Positions 38,454 to 49,406 of a stretch of 52,037 nucleotides of DNA are shown piece after piece. Each line of letters starts with the position of its first letter. The stretch's first letter is position 1. The translations under genes were made by a program, and so were the position numbers. Under the pieces are notes generated by a model, which saw only the letters and a program-made list of their open reading frames with translations, had not been told where the DNA came from and did no database searches. This DNA comes from Sporosarcina obsidiansis (GTDB taxonomy: Bacteria; Bacillota; Bacilli; Bacillales_A; Planococcaceae), in assembly GCF_009651005.1 (NCBI RefSeq), contig NZ_WHVW01000023.1, forward strand, positions 1-52,037, written 5' to 3'.

Positions 38454-39794
38454 TTAGACTAAATGTTTCTCTTCTTCAATGATTCTAACCGGCTGTCCTT
38501 CGTTGTACGGGTATCCAGCTTTTGAAATTTTGACTCTCACAATTTGACCGACCATCGATTCATCTGCCGGCAACACGACTTTCAAATAATTGTCCGTATA
38601 GCCTTCATATAAGTTTTGCTCAGGATCTAATTTATAGCGCTCTTCTGGAATGATTTCTAACACTTCCCCTTCAAACTGAGAAGCATAGTCTTTTGCCAAT
38701 TGATCGTTCAGCGTGAGCAAACGATGCACTCGCTCGTTTTTGACGCTTTCATCGATTTGATCTTCCATACGAGCAGCAGGCGTGCCTGTTCTCTTAGAAT
38801 AAGGGAACACATGCAGCTCTGAAAACTTATGATCGCGAATAAAATTATATGTTTCCATAAATTCTTCTTCCGTTTCACCAGGAAAACCAACAATGACATC
38901 AGACGTGATAGCTAATTGTGGCAGTGCTTCATTCAATCGTGTGAGTCGCTCCGAGAAGAATTCCATCGTATACTTCCGACGCATCCGCTTCAATACAGTA
39001 TTTGAACCTGATTGAATTGGAATATGCAAGTGACGTACAACGATTTTAGATTCTCGTAATACTTCGATCACTTCATCTGTTAATTGACTAGCTTCGATCG
39101 AACTAATTCGAAGGCGTTTAAGTCCTTTGACATTCTGTTCAAGATCACGCAAAAGACGGGCGAGATTATAGTCTTTCAAATCTTCACCATAGCCACCTGT
39201 ATGAATTCCAGTCAAAACAATCTCCAAATAGCCTGCATCCACAAGTTGTTGCGCCTGGTGTATTACCTCTTGCGGGTCACGTGAACGCATTAAACCTCTA
39301 GCCCATGGAATAATACAGAATGTACAGAAGTTGTTACATCCTTCTTGGATTTTTAAAGAAGCACGTGTTCGGTCAGTGAACGCGGGCACATCCAATTCCT
39401 CATAGACACGGTTTTTCATAATATTACGTACGGCATTGATCGGTTTACGTTCTTCCCGATACTCCGCAATCAAACCTAATAATTTCGAACGATCTTGAGT
39501 ACCAACAACGATATCCACACCAGGAATCGCCATAATTTCAGCAGGAGAAGTTTGCGCATAGCAACCCGTAACACAAATCACCGCATCCGGATTTTTGCGA
39601 ATCGCCCGGCGGATGACTTGACGGCTCTTTTTATCACCTGTATTCGTTACCGTACAAGTGTTAATCACGTAGACGTCTGAACTTTTTTCAAAATCAACAC
39701 GCTCGTAGCCTGCTTCTTGGAACAGCTGCCAAATAGCTTCTGTTTCGTAATGATTTACTTTGCAGCCTAATGTATGAAAAGCAACCGAAGACAT
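38454..39794 (-). CDS. mtaB: tRNA ms2t6A37 methylthiotransferase MtaB
   Basis: Radical-SAM enzyme that adds a methylthio group to t6A at tRNA position 37. The 446-residue protein has the N-terminal MTTase domain with cluster cysteines (LGCKVNHYE, NTCTVTN, TGCYAQ), the radical-SAM motif CNNFCTFC and a C-terminal TRAM domain. The ATG after GAGGTGAG is the start, 16 bases past rsmE. Order prmA-rsmE-mtaB matches B. subtilis yqeT-yqeU-yqeV. Confidence 0.95.
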   Translation of the reverse strand: MSSVAFHTLGCKVNHYETEAIWQLFQEAGYERVDFEKSSDVYVINTCTVTNTGDKKSRQVIRRAIRKNPDAVICVTGCYAQTSPAEIMAIPGVDIVVGTQDRSKLLGLIAEYREERKPINAVRNIMKNRVYEELDVPAFTDRTRASLKIQEGCNNFCTFCIIPWARGLMRSRDPQEVIHQAQQLVDAGYLEIVLTGIHTGGYGEDLKDYNLARLLRDLEQNVKGLKRLRISSIEASQLTDEVIEVLRESKIVVRHLHIPIQSGSNTVLKRMRRKYTMEFFSERLTRLNEALPQLAITSDVIVGFPGETEEEFMETYNFIRDHKFSELHVFPYSKRTGTPAARMEDQIDESVKNERVHRLLTLNDQLAKDYASQFEGEVLEIIPEERYKLDPEQNLYEGYTDNYLKVVLPADESMVGQIVRVKISKAGYPYNEGQPVRIIEEEKHLV

Positions 39795-39810
39795 AAGCTG
39801 CTCACCTCTT

Positions 39811-40551
39811 TCATTCAAATTCATAAGACATAGCGGACAATAAATATAATGGCGCGGTTTCTGTACGTAAGATTCTAGGCCCTAGCGAGATCGGTAGAAA
39901 TCCGGCATCTTGCAATAAACCAGCTTCCTCTCTAGCTAAACCGCCTTCCGGTCCAAAAACAACTATTATCGATTGTTTATGATACACGTTTTTCAGACGG
40001 TCTGCAATCTTATGCGGCATATCGCTTTTCGCATCTTCTTCATCTGCGAACAATTTGACATCAAAGGAAGCGGCATAGTCTACTAGTTGCGTAATAGTAT
40101 GGACTGGAAGTATCTCTGGTATTTTGTTTCGGTGACATTGTTCTGCAGCTTCTTTAGCGATTTTTTGTAGTCGTTCGACTCGTTTATCGCTTTTTTTATA
40201 ATCCCACTTCACAATGGACCTGTTAGCTGCTAAAGGAATCAGACGGTTCATCCCAAGTTCTGTCCCTTTTTGCGTAATCAAGTCTAATTTGTCCCCTTTT
40301 GGTAGACCGCAAGCAATCGTAACGTGCACAGGAAGTTCATTAGTTTTATGAAATACCTGTTGTTGCAAGACGATCACTTGATTTTCAAGGATTTCCTTAA
40401 TGATAGCAATCGAAACTATTTCATCATAAACAGTTAGAATTTCTTGTCCTGGCATCATTCGCATCACTTTGACGATATGTTTATAATCATCTCCGTCGAT
40501 CGTTACGATTCCTTGTGCATCAAAAGGCTGTTCCAAAAAATATCGTTGCAC
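39811..40551 (-). CDS. rsmE: 16S rRNA (uracil(1498)-N(3))-methyltransferase
   Basis: SPOUT-class methyltransferase for U1498 of 16S rRNA, 246 residues. An N-terminal PUA-like part is followed by the knot with TQKGTELGMNRLIPL, FGPEGGLAREE and SLGPRILRTETAPLY, the SAM-binding loops of RsmE. GTG start with AGAGGG upstream, two bases after the prmA stop. Confidence 0.95.
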   Translation of the reverse strand: MQRYFLEQPFDAQGIVTIDGDDYKHIVKVMRMMPGQEILTVYDEIVSIAIIKEILENQVIVLQQQVFHKTNELPVHVTIACGLPKGDKLDLITQKGTELGMNRLIPLAANRSIVKWDYKKSDKRVERLQKIAKEAAEQCHRNKIPEILPVHTITQLVDYAASFDVKLFADEEDAKSDMPHKIADRLKNVYHKQSIIVVFGPEGGLAREEAGLLQDAGFLPISLGPRILRTETAPLYLLSAMSYEFE

Positions 40552-40553
40552 AA

Positions 40554-41498
40554 TTATTCACGCCCTCTGCGAGCAATGATCGCTACCCAATCTTCCATGA
40601 GCACCGTTTCCACAATTTCAAATCCTTGTGCAATTAAGTCTTCTCGAACCTCATCGCGTTTTTGCATGATGATCCCAGAGGTAATAAATAACCCTCCTGG
40701 TTTGACTAGGCGATACGCATCACTTGAAAACGACATGATCACATCGGCAAGAATGTTCGCGATGATTAAATCAGGTGGTTCCTCTATCGCATCCAGCAAA
40801 TTGGCTTGTAAAACTGTAATTTGGTCATCTACATGGTTATATGAAACATTTTCTTGCGCAGCCCGCACAGCCACTTCATCTAAATCCAGCGCAGTAATTT
40901 GCTTCGCCCCTAGCAAAGCGGCTCCGATAGCCAAAACACCAGAACCCGTTCCGACATCGACAACTGTTTGTCCAGGCTGCAAATATTGCTCCAAGGCTTG
41001 CAAGCAAAGAACAGTTGTTGGATGCGTACCTGTTCCAAACGCCATTCCTGGATCTAATTCAATGATCAATTCATCTGATTCGACTGGTGTATAGTCTTCC
41101 CAAGTAGGCACGATCGTAAAACGCTTAGAAATTTTCACTGGATGGTAATACTGTTTCCAAGAATTTGCCCAATCCTCTTCGTCCACCTCTGTTATCCCAA
41201 TCGTGAAATTTCCAGGATTTAATGAAAATTTGCGAAGTGCCTCGATTTCCAATTCTAGCTCTTGGACCGTTTCATTAATAAAGCTAGTAACTGGAAGATA
41301 AGCTTTTATGATGACTCCTTCGTTCGGAAAGTCCCCTTTATCGAGGGCATATAGCTCGCCATACTGGTTTACGCGTTCCTTATCCGGCTCTGCGGAATCT
41401 TCGATGATGACACCACTAGCTCCCGCTTCATGTAGTATATTCGCTACTGCTTCGGTTGCTTCATGTGTGGTATGCACAGAGACTTCAGACCATTTCAC
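40554..41498 (-). CDS. prmA: Ribosomal protein L11 methyltransferase
   Basis: Trimethylates ribosomal protein L11. The 314-residue protein has the N-terminal substrate domain and a C-terminal Rossmann methyltransferase with GMAFGTGTHPTT, motif I VVDVGTGSGVLAIGAALLG and the NPP-like NILADVI. GTG start with AAAGGA ten bases upstream, 15 bases after dnaJ. Probably read with dnaJ, rsmE and mtaB. Confidence 0.95.
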   Translation of the reverse strand: MKWSEVSVHTTHEATEAVANILHEAGASGVIIEDSAEPDKERVNQYGELYALDKGDFPNEGVIIKAYLPVTSFINETVQELELEIEALRKFSLNPGNFTIGITEVDEEDWANSWKQYYHPVKISKRFTIVPTWEDYTPVESDELIIELDPGMAFGTGTHPTTVLCLQALEQYLQPGQTVVDVGTGSGVLAIGAALLGAKQITALDLDEVAVRAAQENVSYNHVDDQITVLQANLLDAIEEPPDLIIANILADVIMSFSSDAYRLVKPGGLFITSGIIMQKRDEVREDLIAQGFEIVETVLMEDWVAIIARRGRE

Positions 41499-41513
41499 AG
41501 TTCTTCAATCCTT

Positions 41514-42635
41514 TCATTCGCCTTTGAAAGTACGTTTAATTTTGTCAAAGAATGAACTAGAGTATTCATCAGGCGACTCTCCCTCAATGGAAGCAAATTC
41601 CCTCAGCAACTCTTTTTGTTTATCTGTCATCTTTTTCGGAGTCACTACTTTCACAATGACATGTTGATCTCCAACTCCGTGTCCATGCACATTCGGAACC
41701 CCTTTACCACGCAATCGGAAGTTCGTTCCATTTTGTGTTCCTGCCGGGATTTTTAATTTCACTTTCCCGTGAACAGTCGGAACTTCGAGCTCATCTCCTA
41801 AAGCAGCTTGCGGGAAGGTCAATGATAATTCCAAAATAATATCGTCTTCTTCACGAATAAAACGCTTGTGAGAACGTACATTGAAGACGATATACAGGTC
41901 ACCCGGAGGTCCTCCATTAACACCCGCTTCACCTTGACCTCCAACACGTAAACGCTGTCCTTGGTCCACTCCTGCCGGTACCGTAACTTTAATCACCTTA
42001 TTCTTGGTAACTCGGCCTTTTCCGTGACAAGTCTCACATTTCTCTGGAATTATTTTCCCGGTTCCTTGACATGTTGGACATGTTCTTCTATTCACCACTT
42101 GGCCAAAAGGTGTATTTTGAGTCACTGATACTTCACCCGAGCCATTACATTGCGTACAAGTTTTCACACTTGTTCCTTTTTTTGCACCCGTTCCGTCACA
42201 TGTCTCACATTCCTCTTCACGGGGGATAGTAATCTCCGTTTCTTGTCCGAAGATCGCATCCATGAAGTCGACCGTCATCGTATACTGAAGATCGTTTCCT
42301 TTTTGAGGCGCATTTGGATCTCTTCTTCTCGCACTACCGCCAAAGAATGTACTGAAAATATCTTCAAAGCCAAATCCTTCTGCACCACCGCCACCAAAGC
42401 CACCAAAGCCTTGACTAGGTCCTTCATGGCCAAATTGATCGTAGTTGGCGCGTTTGCTTTCATCACTCAGAACTTCAAATGCTTCTGTTACCTCTTTAAA
42501 TTTCAATTCAGCATCCGCTTCTTTATTCAAGTCAGGATGATATTGTTTAGAAAGCTTTCGATACGCTTTGCGGATTTCTTCTTTTGTGGCTGACTTAGAA
42601 ACCCCTAACACGTCATAGTAATCTCGTTTACTCAT
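41514..42635 (-). CDS. dnaJ: Chaperone protein DnaJ
   Basis: Hsp40 co-chaperone that stimulates DnaK ATPase, 373 residues. J domain with YHPDLN, a Gly/Phe-rich linker ([16 protein letters not shown]), four CxxCxGxG zinc repeats ([32 protein letters not shown]) and the C-terminal substrate domain. A terminator separates it from dnaK, and a TACAAT (minus strand, 42671-42676) within a GTGGT/ACCAC inverted repeat may give it its own promoter. Confidence 0.97.
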   Translation of the reverse strand: MSKRDYYDVLGVSKSATKEEIRKAYRKLSKQYHPDLNKEADAELKFKEVTEAFEVLSDESKRANYDQFGHEGPSQGFGGFGGGGAEGFGFEDIFSTFFGGSARRRDPNAPQKGNDLQYTMTVDFMDAIFGQETEITIPREEECETCDGTGAKKGTSVKTCTQCNGSGEVSVTQNTPFGQVVNRRTCPTCQGTGKIIPEKCETCHGKGRVTKNKVIKVTVPAGVDQGQRLRVGGQGEAGVNGGPPGDLYIVFNVRSHKRFIREEDDIILELSLTFPQAALGDELEVPTVHGKVKLKIPAGTQNGTNFRLRGKGVPNVHGHGVGDQHVIVKVVTPKKMTDKQKELLREFASIEGESPDEYSSSFFDKIKRTFKGE

Positions 42636-42711
42636 TTACTGCACCCCTCATCGCATTTTACCTGTGGTCCATTGTACCACGGGGAAATGAATTATGTGAC
42701 GTTCACAGACA

Positions 42712-42750
42712 AAAAAGTCAAAGCCGGAATTTCGGACTTTGACTTTTCCG
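42712..42750 (-). terminator. Terminator between dnaK and dnaJ
   Basis: AAAAGTCAAAG-CCG pairs with CGGACTTTGACTTTT with one bulge; T6 follows on the minus strand. Partial termination after dnaK is common in this operon. Confidence 0.78.
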
Positions 42751-42771
42751 TCAACGTATATGTCAATTTAC

Positions 42772-44604
42772 TTATTTATTATCTTTGTCGTCTACTTCTT
42801 CAAAATCTGCATCTACTACACTGTCATCTGTCTCTCCTGGTTGTGTATCGCCTTGTGCAGCTTGAGCTTCTGCTGCAGCTTGCTCATACAACTTTACGGA
42901 AAGCGCCTGGACTAATCCATCGAGCTTTTCTTTCTTCGTACGAATCTGTTCAAGATCTCCGGATTCGTTTGCAGATTTAAGCTCTTCCAACGCTTCTTGA
43001 GCTTCTTTTACTTCTGCCTCATCAACTTTACCTTCAAGATCTTTCAATGTTTTTTCCGCCATGAAGACAAGTTGATCTGCTTCATTACGTAATTCTGCTT
43101 CCTCTTTACGCTTTTTATCTTCTTCAGCGTGCGCTTCTGCGTCTTTCACCATTTGATCGATCTCTTCATCGGAAAGACCTGAACTTGATTGGATCGTAAT
43201 ATTTTGTTCTTTTTGTGTTCCAAGGTCTTTCGCTTTAACATTTACGATACCGTTTTTATCGATATCAAAAGTTACTTCAATTTGCGGGACGCCACGTGGC
43301 GCTGGCGGAATATCAGTCAATTGGAAGCGACCAAGAGTTTTATTGTCAGTCGCCATTGGACGCTCACCTTGTAATACATGGATATCCACTGCTGGTTGAT
43401 TATCTGCCGCAGTTGAGAATACTTGAGATTTACTTGTTGGAATTGTCGTGTTGCGGTCAATTAGCTTTGTAAATACAGAACCCATTGTTTCGATACCTAG
43501 TGATAGAGGCGTAACGTCAAGTAATACTACATCTTTTACGTCTCCTGTGATAATTGAACCCTGAACTGCTGCACCCATTGCAACTACTTCGTCTGGGTTT
43601 ACACCTTTAAAAGGCTCTTTACCAGTAGCTTTTTTGATTGCTTCCTGAACAGCAGGGATACGTGTAGAACCACCAACTAAGATGACACGGTCAATATCAG
43701 ATGGTGAAAGATCCGCATCTTTCAACGCTTGACGTGTTGGTACCATAGAACGTTCTACAAGTCCTGCTGTTAATTCATCAAATTTCCCACGTGTTAATGT
43801 GATTTCCAAATGAAGTGGACCCGCTTCTCCTGCTGTAATGAACGGTAAAGAAATTTGCGTCGACGTGACTCCTGAAAGATCTTTTTTCGCTTTTTCAGCT
43901 GCATCTTTCAAACGTTGCATAGCCATTTTATCTTTAGAAAGGTCAATTGCATTTTCTTTACGGAATTCTTGAACTAGGTAGTCGATAATAATGTCATCAA
44001 AATCGTCTCCACCTAATTTATTGTCACCAGCAGTTGAACGCACTTGGAAGACACCGTCTCCAAGTTCTAGAATGGACACGTCGAACGTACCGCCACCCAA
44101 GTCATATACAAGGATCGTCTGGTCTTCGTCTGTTTTATCCATACCATACGCAAGTGCTGCAGCTGTTGGTTCATTGATGATTCGCTCTACTTCAAGCCCT
44201 GCAATCGTTCCTGCATCTTTAGTAGCTTGACGCTGCGCATCGTTGAAATAAGCAGGTACTGTAATAACTGCTTTTGAAACTGTTTCACCTAGATAGTCTT
44301 CTGCATAACCTTTCATGTATTGAAGGATCATAGCAGAAACTTCTTGAGGTGTGTATTCTTTACCGTCAACTTCTACTTTGAAGTCTGAACCCATGTGTCT
44401 TTTGACAGACATGATCGTATTCGGATTGGTGATGGATTGACGTTTTGCAACTTCTCCAACTTGGCGCTCCCCGTTTTTGAATGCTACAACTGAAGGAGTT
44501 GTTCGGTTGCCTTCCGGATTTGGGATAACTTTTGCTTCTCCACCTTCATATACTGCTACTACTGAGTTTGTTGTACCTAAGTCAATACCAATAATTTTAC
44601 TCAT
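42772..44604 (-). CDS. dnaK: Chaperone protein DnaK (Hsp70)
   Basis: ATP-dependent chaperone, 610 residues. The ATPase domain opens with [19 protein letters not shown] and holds [31 protein letters not shown] and [13 protein letters not shown]. The linker [15 protein letters not shown] leads to the substrate domain; the tail ends acidic ([18 protein letters not shown]). Strong ribosome site AGGAGG. Third gene of hrcA-grpE-dnaK under CIRCE control. Confidence 0.98.
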   Translation of the reverse strand: MSKIIGIDLGTTNSVVAVYEGGEAKVIPNPEGNRTTPSVVAFKNGERQVGEVAKRQSITNPNTIMSVKRHMGSDFKVEVDGKEYTPQEVSAMILQYMKGYAEDYLGETVSKAVITVPAYFNDAQRQATKDAGTIAGLEVERIINEPTAAALAYGMDKTDEDQTILVYDLGGGTFDVSILELGDGVFQVRSTAGDNKLGGDDFDDIIIDYLVQEFRKENAIDLSKDKMAMQRLKDAAEKAKKDLSGVTSTQISLPFITAGEAGPLHLEITLTRGKFDELTAGLVERSMVPTRQALKDADLSPSDIDRVILVGGSTRIPAVQEAIKKATGKEPFKGVNPDEVVAMGAAVQGSIITGDVKDVVLLDVTPLSLGIETMGSVFTKLIDRNTTIPTSKSQVFSTAADNQPAVDIHVLQGERPMATDNKTLGRFQLTDIPPAPRGVPQIEVTFDIDKNGIVNVKAKDLGTQKEQNITIQSSSGLSDEEIDQMVKDAEAHAEEDKKRKEEAELRNEADQLVFMAEKTLKDLEGKVDEAEVKEAQEALEELKSANESGDLEQIRTKKEKLDGLVQALSVKLYEQAAAEAQAAQGDTQPGETDDSVVDADFEEVDDKDNK

Positions 44605-44643
44605 GTTTAGTTGCCTCCTAAATTTTCTGTAAGTTAGTTTCTT

Positions 44644-45222
44644 TTATTCGTTCACTTTAACCATGGATGGACGAAGAACGCGATCTTTCAACTTATATCC
44701 TTTTTGCAGTTCTTCTAATACCGTGCCAGAAGGTTTTTCCTCGTCATTTCCTGTCATGACTGCCTGATGGAAATTAGGGTCAAACTCTTGATCAAGTGCT
44801 TCAATTTCTTCCAACCCTTCTGACTTTAAGGCTTCTACTAATGAGCGATACACCATATCCATGCCCGTGAGGATGGATTGGCTTTCTGATTCTTTTGCTT
44901 CAACAGACAACGCACGCTCAAAGTTATCTAGCACAGGTAAAATATTAACTATCACATTTTGTGAACGATACGTTTGTAATGCTTGATAGTCGAGTGAGGC
45001 GCGTCTTTTCGTATTTTCCAAATCGGCCAATACACGTAATTTTTTGCTTTCTTCTTCTTCAAGTGCTTTTGTTAGTTCATCTATTTTTTGCTGTTTTTCG
45101 TCTAATTCACTTACAGGTTCAGCTTGCTGCTCTTGCTGTTCCGTGGATTGATTCAGCTCTTGCTCGTTGTCAGAACTATTTTCACATTGTTCATTTTCAT
45201 TAAGTTCTTGATTTTCTGTCAC
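44644..45222 (-). CDS. grpE: Nucleotide exchange factor GrpE
   Basis: Releases ADP from DnaK, 192 residues. A disordered Glu/Gln/Asn-rich N-terminus (about 1-45) is followed by a long coiled coil and the C-terminal beta domain (NFHQAVMTG, LQKGYKLKDRVLRPSMVKV). GTG start with AGGAGG eight bases upstream, overlapping the hrcA stop by four bases (GTGA). Confidence 0.96.
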   Translation of the reverse strand: MTENQELNENEQCENSSDNEQELNQSTEQQEQQAEPVSELDEKQQKIDELTKALEEEESKKLRVLADLENTKRRASLDYQALQTYRSQNVIVNILPVLDNFERALSVEAKESESQSILTGMDMVYRSLVEALKSEGLEEIEALDQEFDPNFHQAVMTGNDEEKPSGTVLEELQKGYKLKDRVLRPSMVKVNE

Positions 45223-46274
45223 GTGTCTTGCCTCCTGTTCGCGTCTTGTCCAATTGTTAAACGATGAAGTGCAGAAGATAAATCACTGCTTAAACTATCC
45301 AGCAGCGTAATGACCCTTCCATAATCCATTCGCTTCGGACCAATAATAGCAATAGAACCTTCCATATTCTCTCCTGCAGAGTATGTGGAAGTAATTACAC
45401 TATAGTCTTCCATATCAATCACCTTGTTCTCGGATCCAATCCGAACGTGAATTCCTTGATCATTCTTCTGAAAAAAGGCCATTGCAGGATTACCTTTTTC
45501 CATTAGCTCAATAAAAGACTGCATTTTTTGAAAGTCATGGAATTCCGGCTGTTTCCACATATTCAATTTTCCACCGAAGTACAGACGCTCTTCCGGCTCT
45601 ACAGCAACTGCTTGTTGCAGAGAACTGAATAACTTTTCAGCTTGGTGAATATGCTGTTCAAACACATGCTTCGCTTCCTGTAACAGCTTCTGTTGCAACT
45701 GTACAAGTGAGGTGCCAATTAGGCGTTCATTTAAAATATTTACTGTTTTTTCGATTTCTGAAGCAGTAAGCCCTTGTGGAACGTCAAATATTCTATTTTC
45801 CACATGTCCATTATCTGTAACAATTATCGCAACTGCTTTCTTTTGATCCAATGGAACAATTGAAAATCTTTTTACAGCATGCGTCGACGTATCCGGTCCC
45901 AGTAGAATTGAAGTGTAATTTGTCAGTTCCGATAAAATCGTAGCTGATTTACGTATTAATTCTTCTGACTCTCCTACTTTTTCCTGAAATAACGTTCGCA
46001 ACTGCATGCTGTCTTCCAAATCCAAGGTTTGCGGTTGTAATAAATGATCCACAAAGAAGCGATAACCTTTTTCAGAGGGTACTCTTCCAGATGATGTGTG
46101 AGTCTTTTCTAGATAACCCATATCCTCCAGATCTGCCATTTCATTCCGAATTGTAGCCGAACTAAATGGCGCTTCCGGTTTCTTTGACAGCTGTCTGGAA
46201 CCTACAGGTTGGGCAGACTCGATAAAATCTTTCACTGTCAATTGTAGTATGAGCAATTGTCTGTTTGTCAACAT
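45219..46274 (-). CDS. hrcA: Heat-inducible transcription repressor HrcA
   Basis: Repressor that binds CIRCE and needs GroEL to fold, 351 residues. Winged-helix N-terminus (QPVGSRQLSKKPEAPFSSATIRNEMADLE-type region, then LEKTHTSSGRVPS), a GAF-like core and a dimerisation insert. The ATG with AGGAG eight bases upstream is the start; a perfect CIRCE lies 14 bases further upstream. First gene of the hrcA-grpE-dnaK operon. Confidence 0.96.
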   Translation of the reverse strand: MLTNRQLLILQLTVKDFIESAQPVGSRQLSKKPEAPFSSATIRNEMADLEDMGYLEKTHTSSGRVPSEKGYRFFVDHLLQPQTLDLEDSMQLRTLFQEKVGESEELIRKSATILSELTNYTSILLGPDTSTHAVKRFSIVPLDQKKAVAIIVTDNGHVENRIFDVPQGLTASEIEKTVNILNERLIGTSLVQLQQKLLQEAKHVFEQHIHQAEKLFSSLQQAVAVEPEERLYFGGKLNMWKQPEFHDFQKMQSFIELMEKGNPAMAFFQKNDQGIHVRIGSENKVIDMEDYSVITSTYSAGENMEGSIAIIGPKRMDYGRVITLLDSLSSDLSSALHRLTIGQDANRRQDT

Positions 46275-46288
46275 GATCATCACTCCTG

Positions 46289-46315
46289 TTAGCACTCATT
46301 AACTTCGAGTGCTAA
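46289..46315. promoter_or_regulatory. CIRCE element (HrcA operator)
   Basis: TTAGCACTC (46289-46297), nine bases, GAGTGCTAA (46307-46315): a perfect CIRCE. It lies between the promoter and the hrcA start, so HrcA represses its own operon. Confidence 0.98.
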
Positions 46316-46325
46316 TACTACTCAT

Positions 46326-46354
46326 AATTTATCAAATTACATTTTACCTGTCAA
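46326..46354 (-). promoter_or_regulatory. SigA promoter of the hrcA operon
   Basis: On the minus strand a perfect TTGACA (46349-46354) and TAAATT (46326-46331) with a 17-base spacer, directly upstream of CIRCE. Confidence 0.8.
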
Positions 46355-46363
46355 CGAATCAAC

Positions 46364-47503
46364 TCACACTTCAAGTAAAAATTGTTGAAATACTGCGTTT
46401 CCTTGAAAAATCCCTTTTCTAGTAAGACAAAGCTGGTCGTCTACGATCTGCAACATGCCCTGTTGTTGAAGGTCATGAATCGGTTTGCCAAACACTTCTA
46501 GGATGGGTTTTTTAAATTTTTGCTTGAAATGTTCCATGGACACACCTTCTATTTTGCGTAATCCGAGAAACATTTCCTCCTCCATTGATTCAGCTTGCGT
46601 CACCTCGTGGACTTCCTTGATCGGCAATTTACCTTCCTCTAGATGATCAATATAATGTTTTAATGGTCCTACATTGGCATAACGTTGCTTCCCTAAATAA
46701 CCATGTGCTCCTGCACCAATCCCTGCATAATTCAAGTTTTCCCAATAAATCAGGTTGTGAAACGAAGGATAGTCAGGTATCGCAAAATTACTGATTTCAT
46801 ATTGCATTCTATTGGAAGCATTCATGCGATCGATTACCATACCAAACATTTCTGCTTCCGCGTCTTCTCCAGGAAGCGGTAATTTCCCTTTTGTCATTCG
46901 ATTATAAAACACTGTTTTTGGCTCAACGATTAACGAGTAAGCGGAGTAGTGCGGTAAGTCCAGAGATAATGCACGGTCAAGGGTTTCTTCCCACTCTGTC
47001 ACTGTTTGGGTCGGCAAGCCATACATTAAATCTAGGCTAATATTTTCGAAACCGATGTTGCGGGCGGTGGAAATTACACACTCCACGTCATCGACTGAGT
47101 GCGTTCTGCCGATTTGATTCAATAGACGCTCATTGAATGACTGAACACCAATCGATAATCGAGTCACACCCTTCTCCTTTAATATGCAGAGCTGCGCTTC
47201 TGATAAATCATCAGGATTCGCCTCTGTCGTAAATTCTCGCAAAGCTGGTATATCAATATATTGCTCGACAATCGTCAGCAGACGATCTAGCTGTGGCACA
47301 GAGAGGGCGGTCGGTGTCCCTCCACCTAAAAAGACCGTTTCTACTTGTTCAAATGAATGGCCTGCTTCTTTCATTAATTGGAATTCCAGACCGATAGATT
47401 CGATATATTGATCGACAGGCTGGTTTTTTAAAAATACTTTGTTGAAATCACAGTAATGACAAATTTGCTGGCAAAACGGTATATGTATATACACTCCCCG
47501 CAT
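46364..47503 (-). CDS. hemW: Radical-SAM haem chaperone HemW
   Basis: HemN-like radical-SAM protein, 379 residues, that carries haem to acceptor proteins rather than oxidising coproporphyrinogen. The cluster motif CQQICHYCDF (C-x3-C-x2-C) lies near the N-terminus, followed by FLGGGTPTAL, TTEANPDDL, RLSIGVQSFN and the HemN C-terminal domain. It lacks the extra N-terminal part of true HemN. Lies between lepA and hrcA as in B. subtilis. Confidence 0.92.
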   Translation of the reverse strand: MRGVYIHIPFCQQICHYCDFNKVFLKNQPVDQYIESIGLEFQLMKEAGHSFEQVETVFLGGGTPTALSVPQLDRLLTIVEQYIDIPALREFTTEANPDDLSEAQLCILKEKGVTRLSIGVQSFNERLLNQIGRTHSVDDVECVISTARNIGFENISLDLMYGLPTQTVTEWEETLDRALSLDLPHYSAYSLIVEPKTVFYNRMTKGKLPLPGEDAEAEMFGMVIDRMNASNRMQYEISNFAIPDYPSFHNLIYWENLNYAGIGAGAHGYLGKQRYANVGPLKHYIDHLEEGKLPIKEVHEVTQAESMEEEMFLGLRKIEGVSMEHFKQKFKKPILEVFGKPIHDLQQQGMLQIVDDQLCLTRKGIFQGNAVFQQFLLEV

Positions 47504-47547
47504 GCTGACACTTCCCTTTTATCTAAGTATGCCTTATTGACGGCAAA

Positions 47548-47569
47548 AAGAGGGCGTTTGTGCCCTCTC
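47548..47569 (-). terminator. Terminator of lepA
   Basis: GAGGGC (47550-47555) pairs with GCCCTC (47562-47567); T5 follows on the minus strand. Lies 14 bases past the lepA stop. Confidence 0.8.
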
Positions 47570-47582
47570 TTGTAAGTATTTT

Positions 47583-49406
47583 TTAGTCTTCATCCATCTT
47601 CAAGACTGCCATGAAGGCTTCTTGCGGAACTTCCACTGAACCAACTTGCTTCATTCGTTTCTTACCTTCTTTTTGCTTTTCAAGAAGTTTACGTTTACGA
47701 GAAATGTCGCCACCGTAACATTTAGCTAACACGTTTTTACCGATCGATTTGATCGTCGAACGTGCAACAATTTTTTGACCTACCGCTGCTTGCACAGGCA
47801 CTTCAAATTGCTGTCTCGGAATTAACGCTTTCAATTTTTCCACGATCGCCTTACCACGTTCATAACTGAAGTCTTTATGCACAATAAAGCTCAAGGCGTC
47901 GACTTGTTCACCATTCAACAGAATATCCATCTTGACGAGTTTAGACTGCTTGTAACCGATTAATTCATAGTCGAGAGAAGCATAGCCTTTTGTGCTAGAT
48001 TTTAACTGATCGAAAAAGTCGTAGACGATTTCTGCCAATGGTAGTTCATAAATCACATTGACACGCGTACTATCCATATAGTCCATCGTAATGAAATCGC
48101 CACGCTTATGCTGGCATAATTCCATCACAGCGCCTACGTAATCGTTCGGAACCATAATAGATGCTTTAACATAAGGCTCTTCAACCGAATCCACTTTTTG
48201 TGCACTTGGCATCATAGATGGATTATCGACATTCATAGAAGTACCATCTGTTAGATTGACTTTATAAATAACACTCGGTGCAGTCGTAATCAAGTCAATC
48301 TTGAATTCTCGTTCAATTCGCTCCTGGATGATTTCCATATGAAGTAAACCTAAGAAACCACAACGATAACCAAAACCAAGCGCTTGTGATGTCTCTGCTT
48401 CATACTCTAAAGCAGAGTCATTCAACTCTAGTTTTTCAAGTGCTTCTCTCAAATCATTATATTTTGATGTATCAATTGGGTATAAACCACAAAAAACCAT
48501 CGGATTCATCCGACGATAGCCTGGTAATGGCTCACTTGCAGGGTTCTTTACAGTCGTAACTGTATCACCCACTCGTGTATCCCCTACATTTTTAATCGAG
48601 GCCGATAAGAATCCGACATCTCCTACTGTCAATTCGTCTCGCTGAGAAATAGTAGGAGTAAATACACCTGTTTCTAAAACTTCAAATTCTTTTCCTGTCG
48701 CCATCATCCGAATTTTATCGCCTGGCTTCACTCTTCCTTCAACGATTCGGATATTGACAATGACACCTTTATATTGATCATAGTGGGAGTCAAAGATCAG
48801 TGCCTTCAAAGGGGCATCAGGATCACCTTCAGGAGCTGGTACTTTTTCGACGATCTGCTCCAGGATTTCCTCGATTCCAATCCCCGCTTTAGCTGAGGCA
48901 AGTACCGCCTCGGATGCATCTAGTCCGATTACATCTTCAATCTCTTGTTTGACGCGCTCTGGATCTGCAGCAGGTAGATCGATTTTATTAATTACAGGTA
49001 AGATTTCCAAGTCATTATCCAATGCTAAATAAACATTTGCCAATGTTTGCGCTTCAATGCCTTGGGCAGCATCTACTACGAGGACAGCACCTTCACAGGC
49101 AGCCAAACTTCTCGATACCTCATAGGTAAAGTCGACATGTCCAGGTGTATCAATCAAGTGAAAAGTATATTCTTCACCATTTTTCGCGTTATATGTTAAT
49201 TGAACAGCATTCAATTTAATCGTAATACCGCGTTCACGTTCCAAGTCCATGGAATCCAATGTTTGTGATTTTAAATCACGTGAACTCACTGTTTCTGTCT
49301 TTTCTAAAATACGATCAGCTAGCGTCGATTTTCCGTGATCGATATGGGCAATAATAGAAAAATTACGGATATTCTTTTGACGTGCTAACCTCTGCTCTTG
49401 ATTCAT
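47583..49406 (-). CDS. lepA: Elongation factor 4 (LepA)
   Basis: Ribosome-bound GTPase that affects initiation and assembly, 607 residues. G domain with [28 protein letters not shown] and [10 protein letters not shown]; then EF-G-like domains and the LepA-specific C-terminus ([26 protein letters not shown]). AGGAG nine bases before the ATG. A SigA promoter lies about 145 bases upstream, leaving a long structured leader. Confidence 0.97.
   Translation of the reverse strand: MNQEQRLARQKNIRNFSIIAHIDHGKSTLADRILEKTETVSSRDLKSQTLDSMDLERERGITIKLNAVQLTYNAKNGEEYTFHLIDTPGHVDFTYEVSRSLAACEGAVLVVDAAQGIEAQTLANVYLALDNDLEILPVINKIDLPAADPERVKQEIEDVIGLDASEAVLASAKAGIGIEEILEQIVEKVPAPEGDPDAPLKALIFDSHYDQYKGVIVNIRIVEGRVKPGDKIRMMATGKEFEVLETGVFTPTISQRDELTVGDVGFLSASIKNVGDTRVGDTVTTVKNPASEPLPGYRRMNPMVFCGLYPIDTSKYNDLREALEKLELNDSALEYEAETSQALGFGYRCGFLGLLHMEIIQERIEREFKIDLITTAPSVIYKVNLTDGTSMNVDNPSMMPSAQKVDSVEEPYVKASIMVPNDYVGAVMELCQHKRGDFITMDYMDSTRVNVIYELPLAEIVYDFFDQLKSSTKGYASLDYELIGYKQSKLVKMDILLNGEQVDALSFIVHKDFSYERGKAIVEKLKALIPRQQFEVPVQAAVGQKIVARSTIKSIGKNVLAKCYGGDISRKRKLLEKQKEGKKRMKQVGSVEVPQEAFMAVLKMDED

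Noticed and set aside
40444..41094. A 216-codon plus-strand frame opposite rsmE and prmA
   Set aside because: Shadow of two well-identified minus-strand genes; composition (Ser/Thr/Cys-rich) is typical of antisense frames and it has no ribosome site.
42664..42680. GTGGT/ACCAC inverted repeat before dnaJ as an operator
   Set aside because: Only five pairs around the -10 TACAAT; too short to separate from chance.
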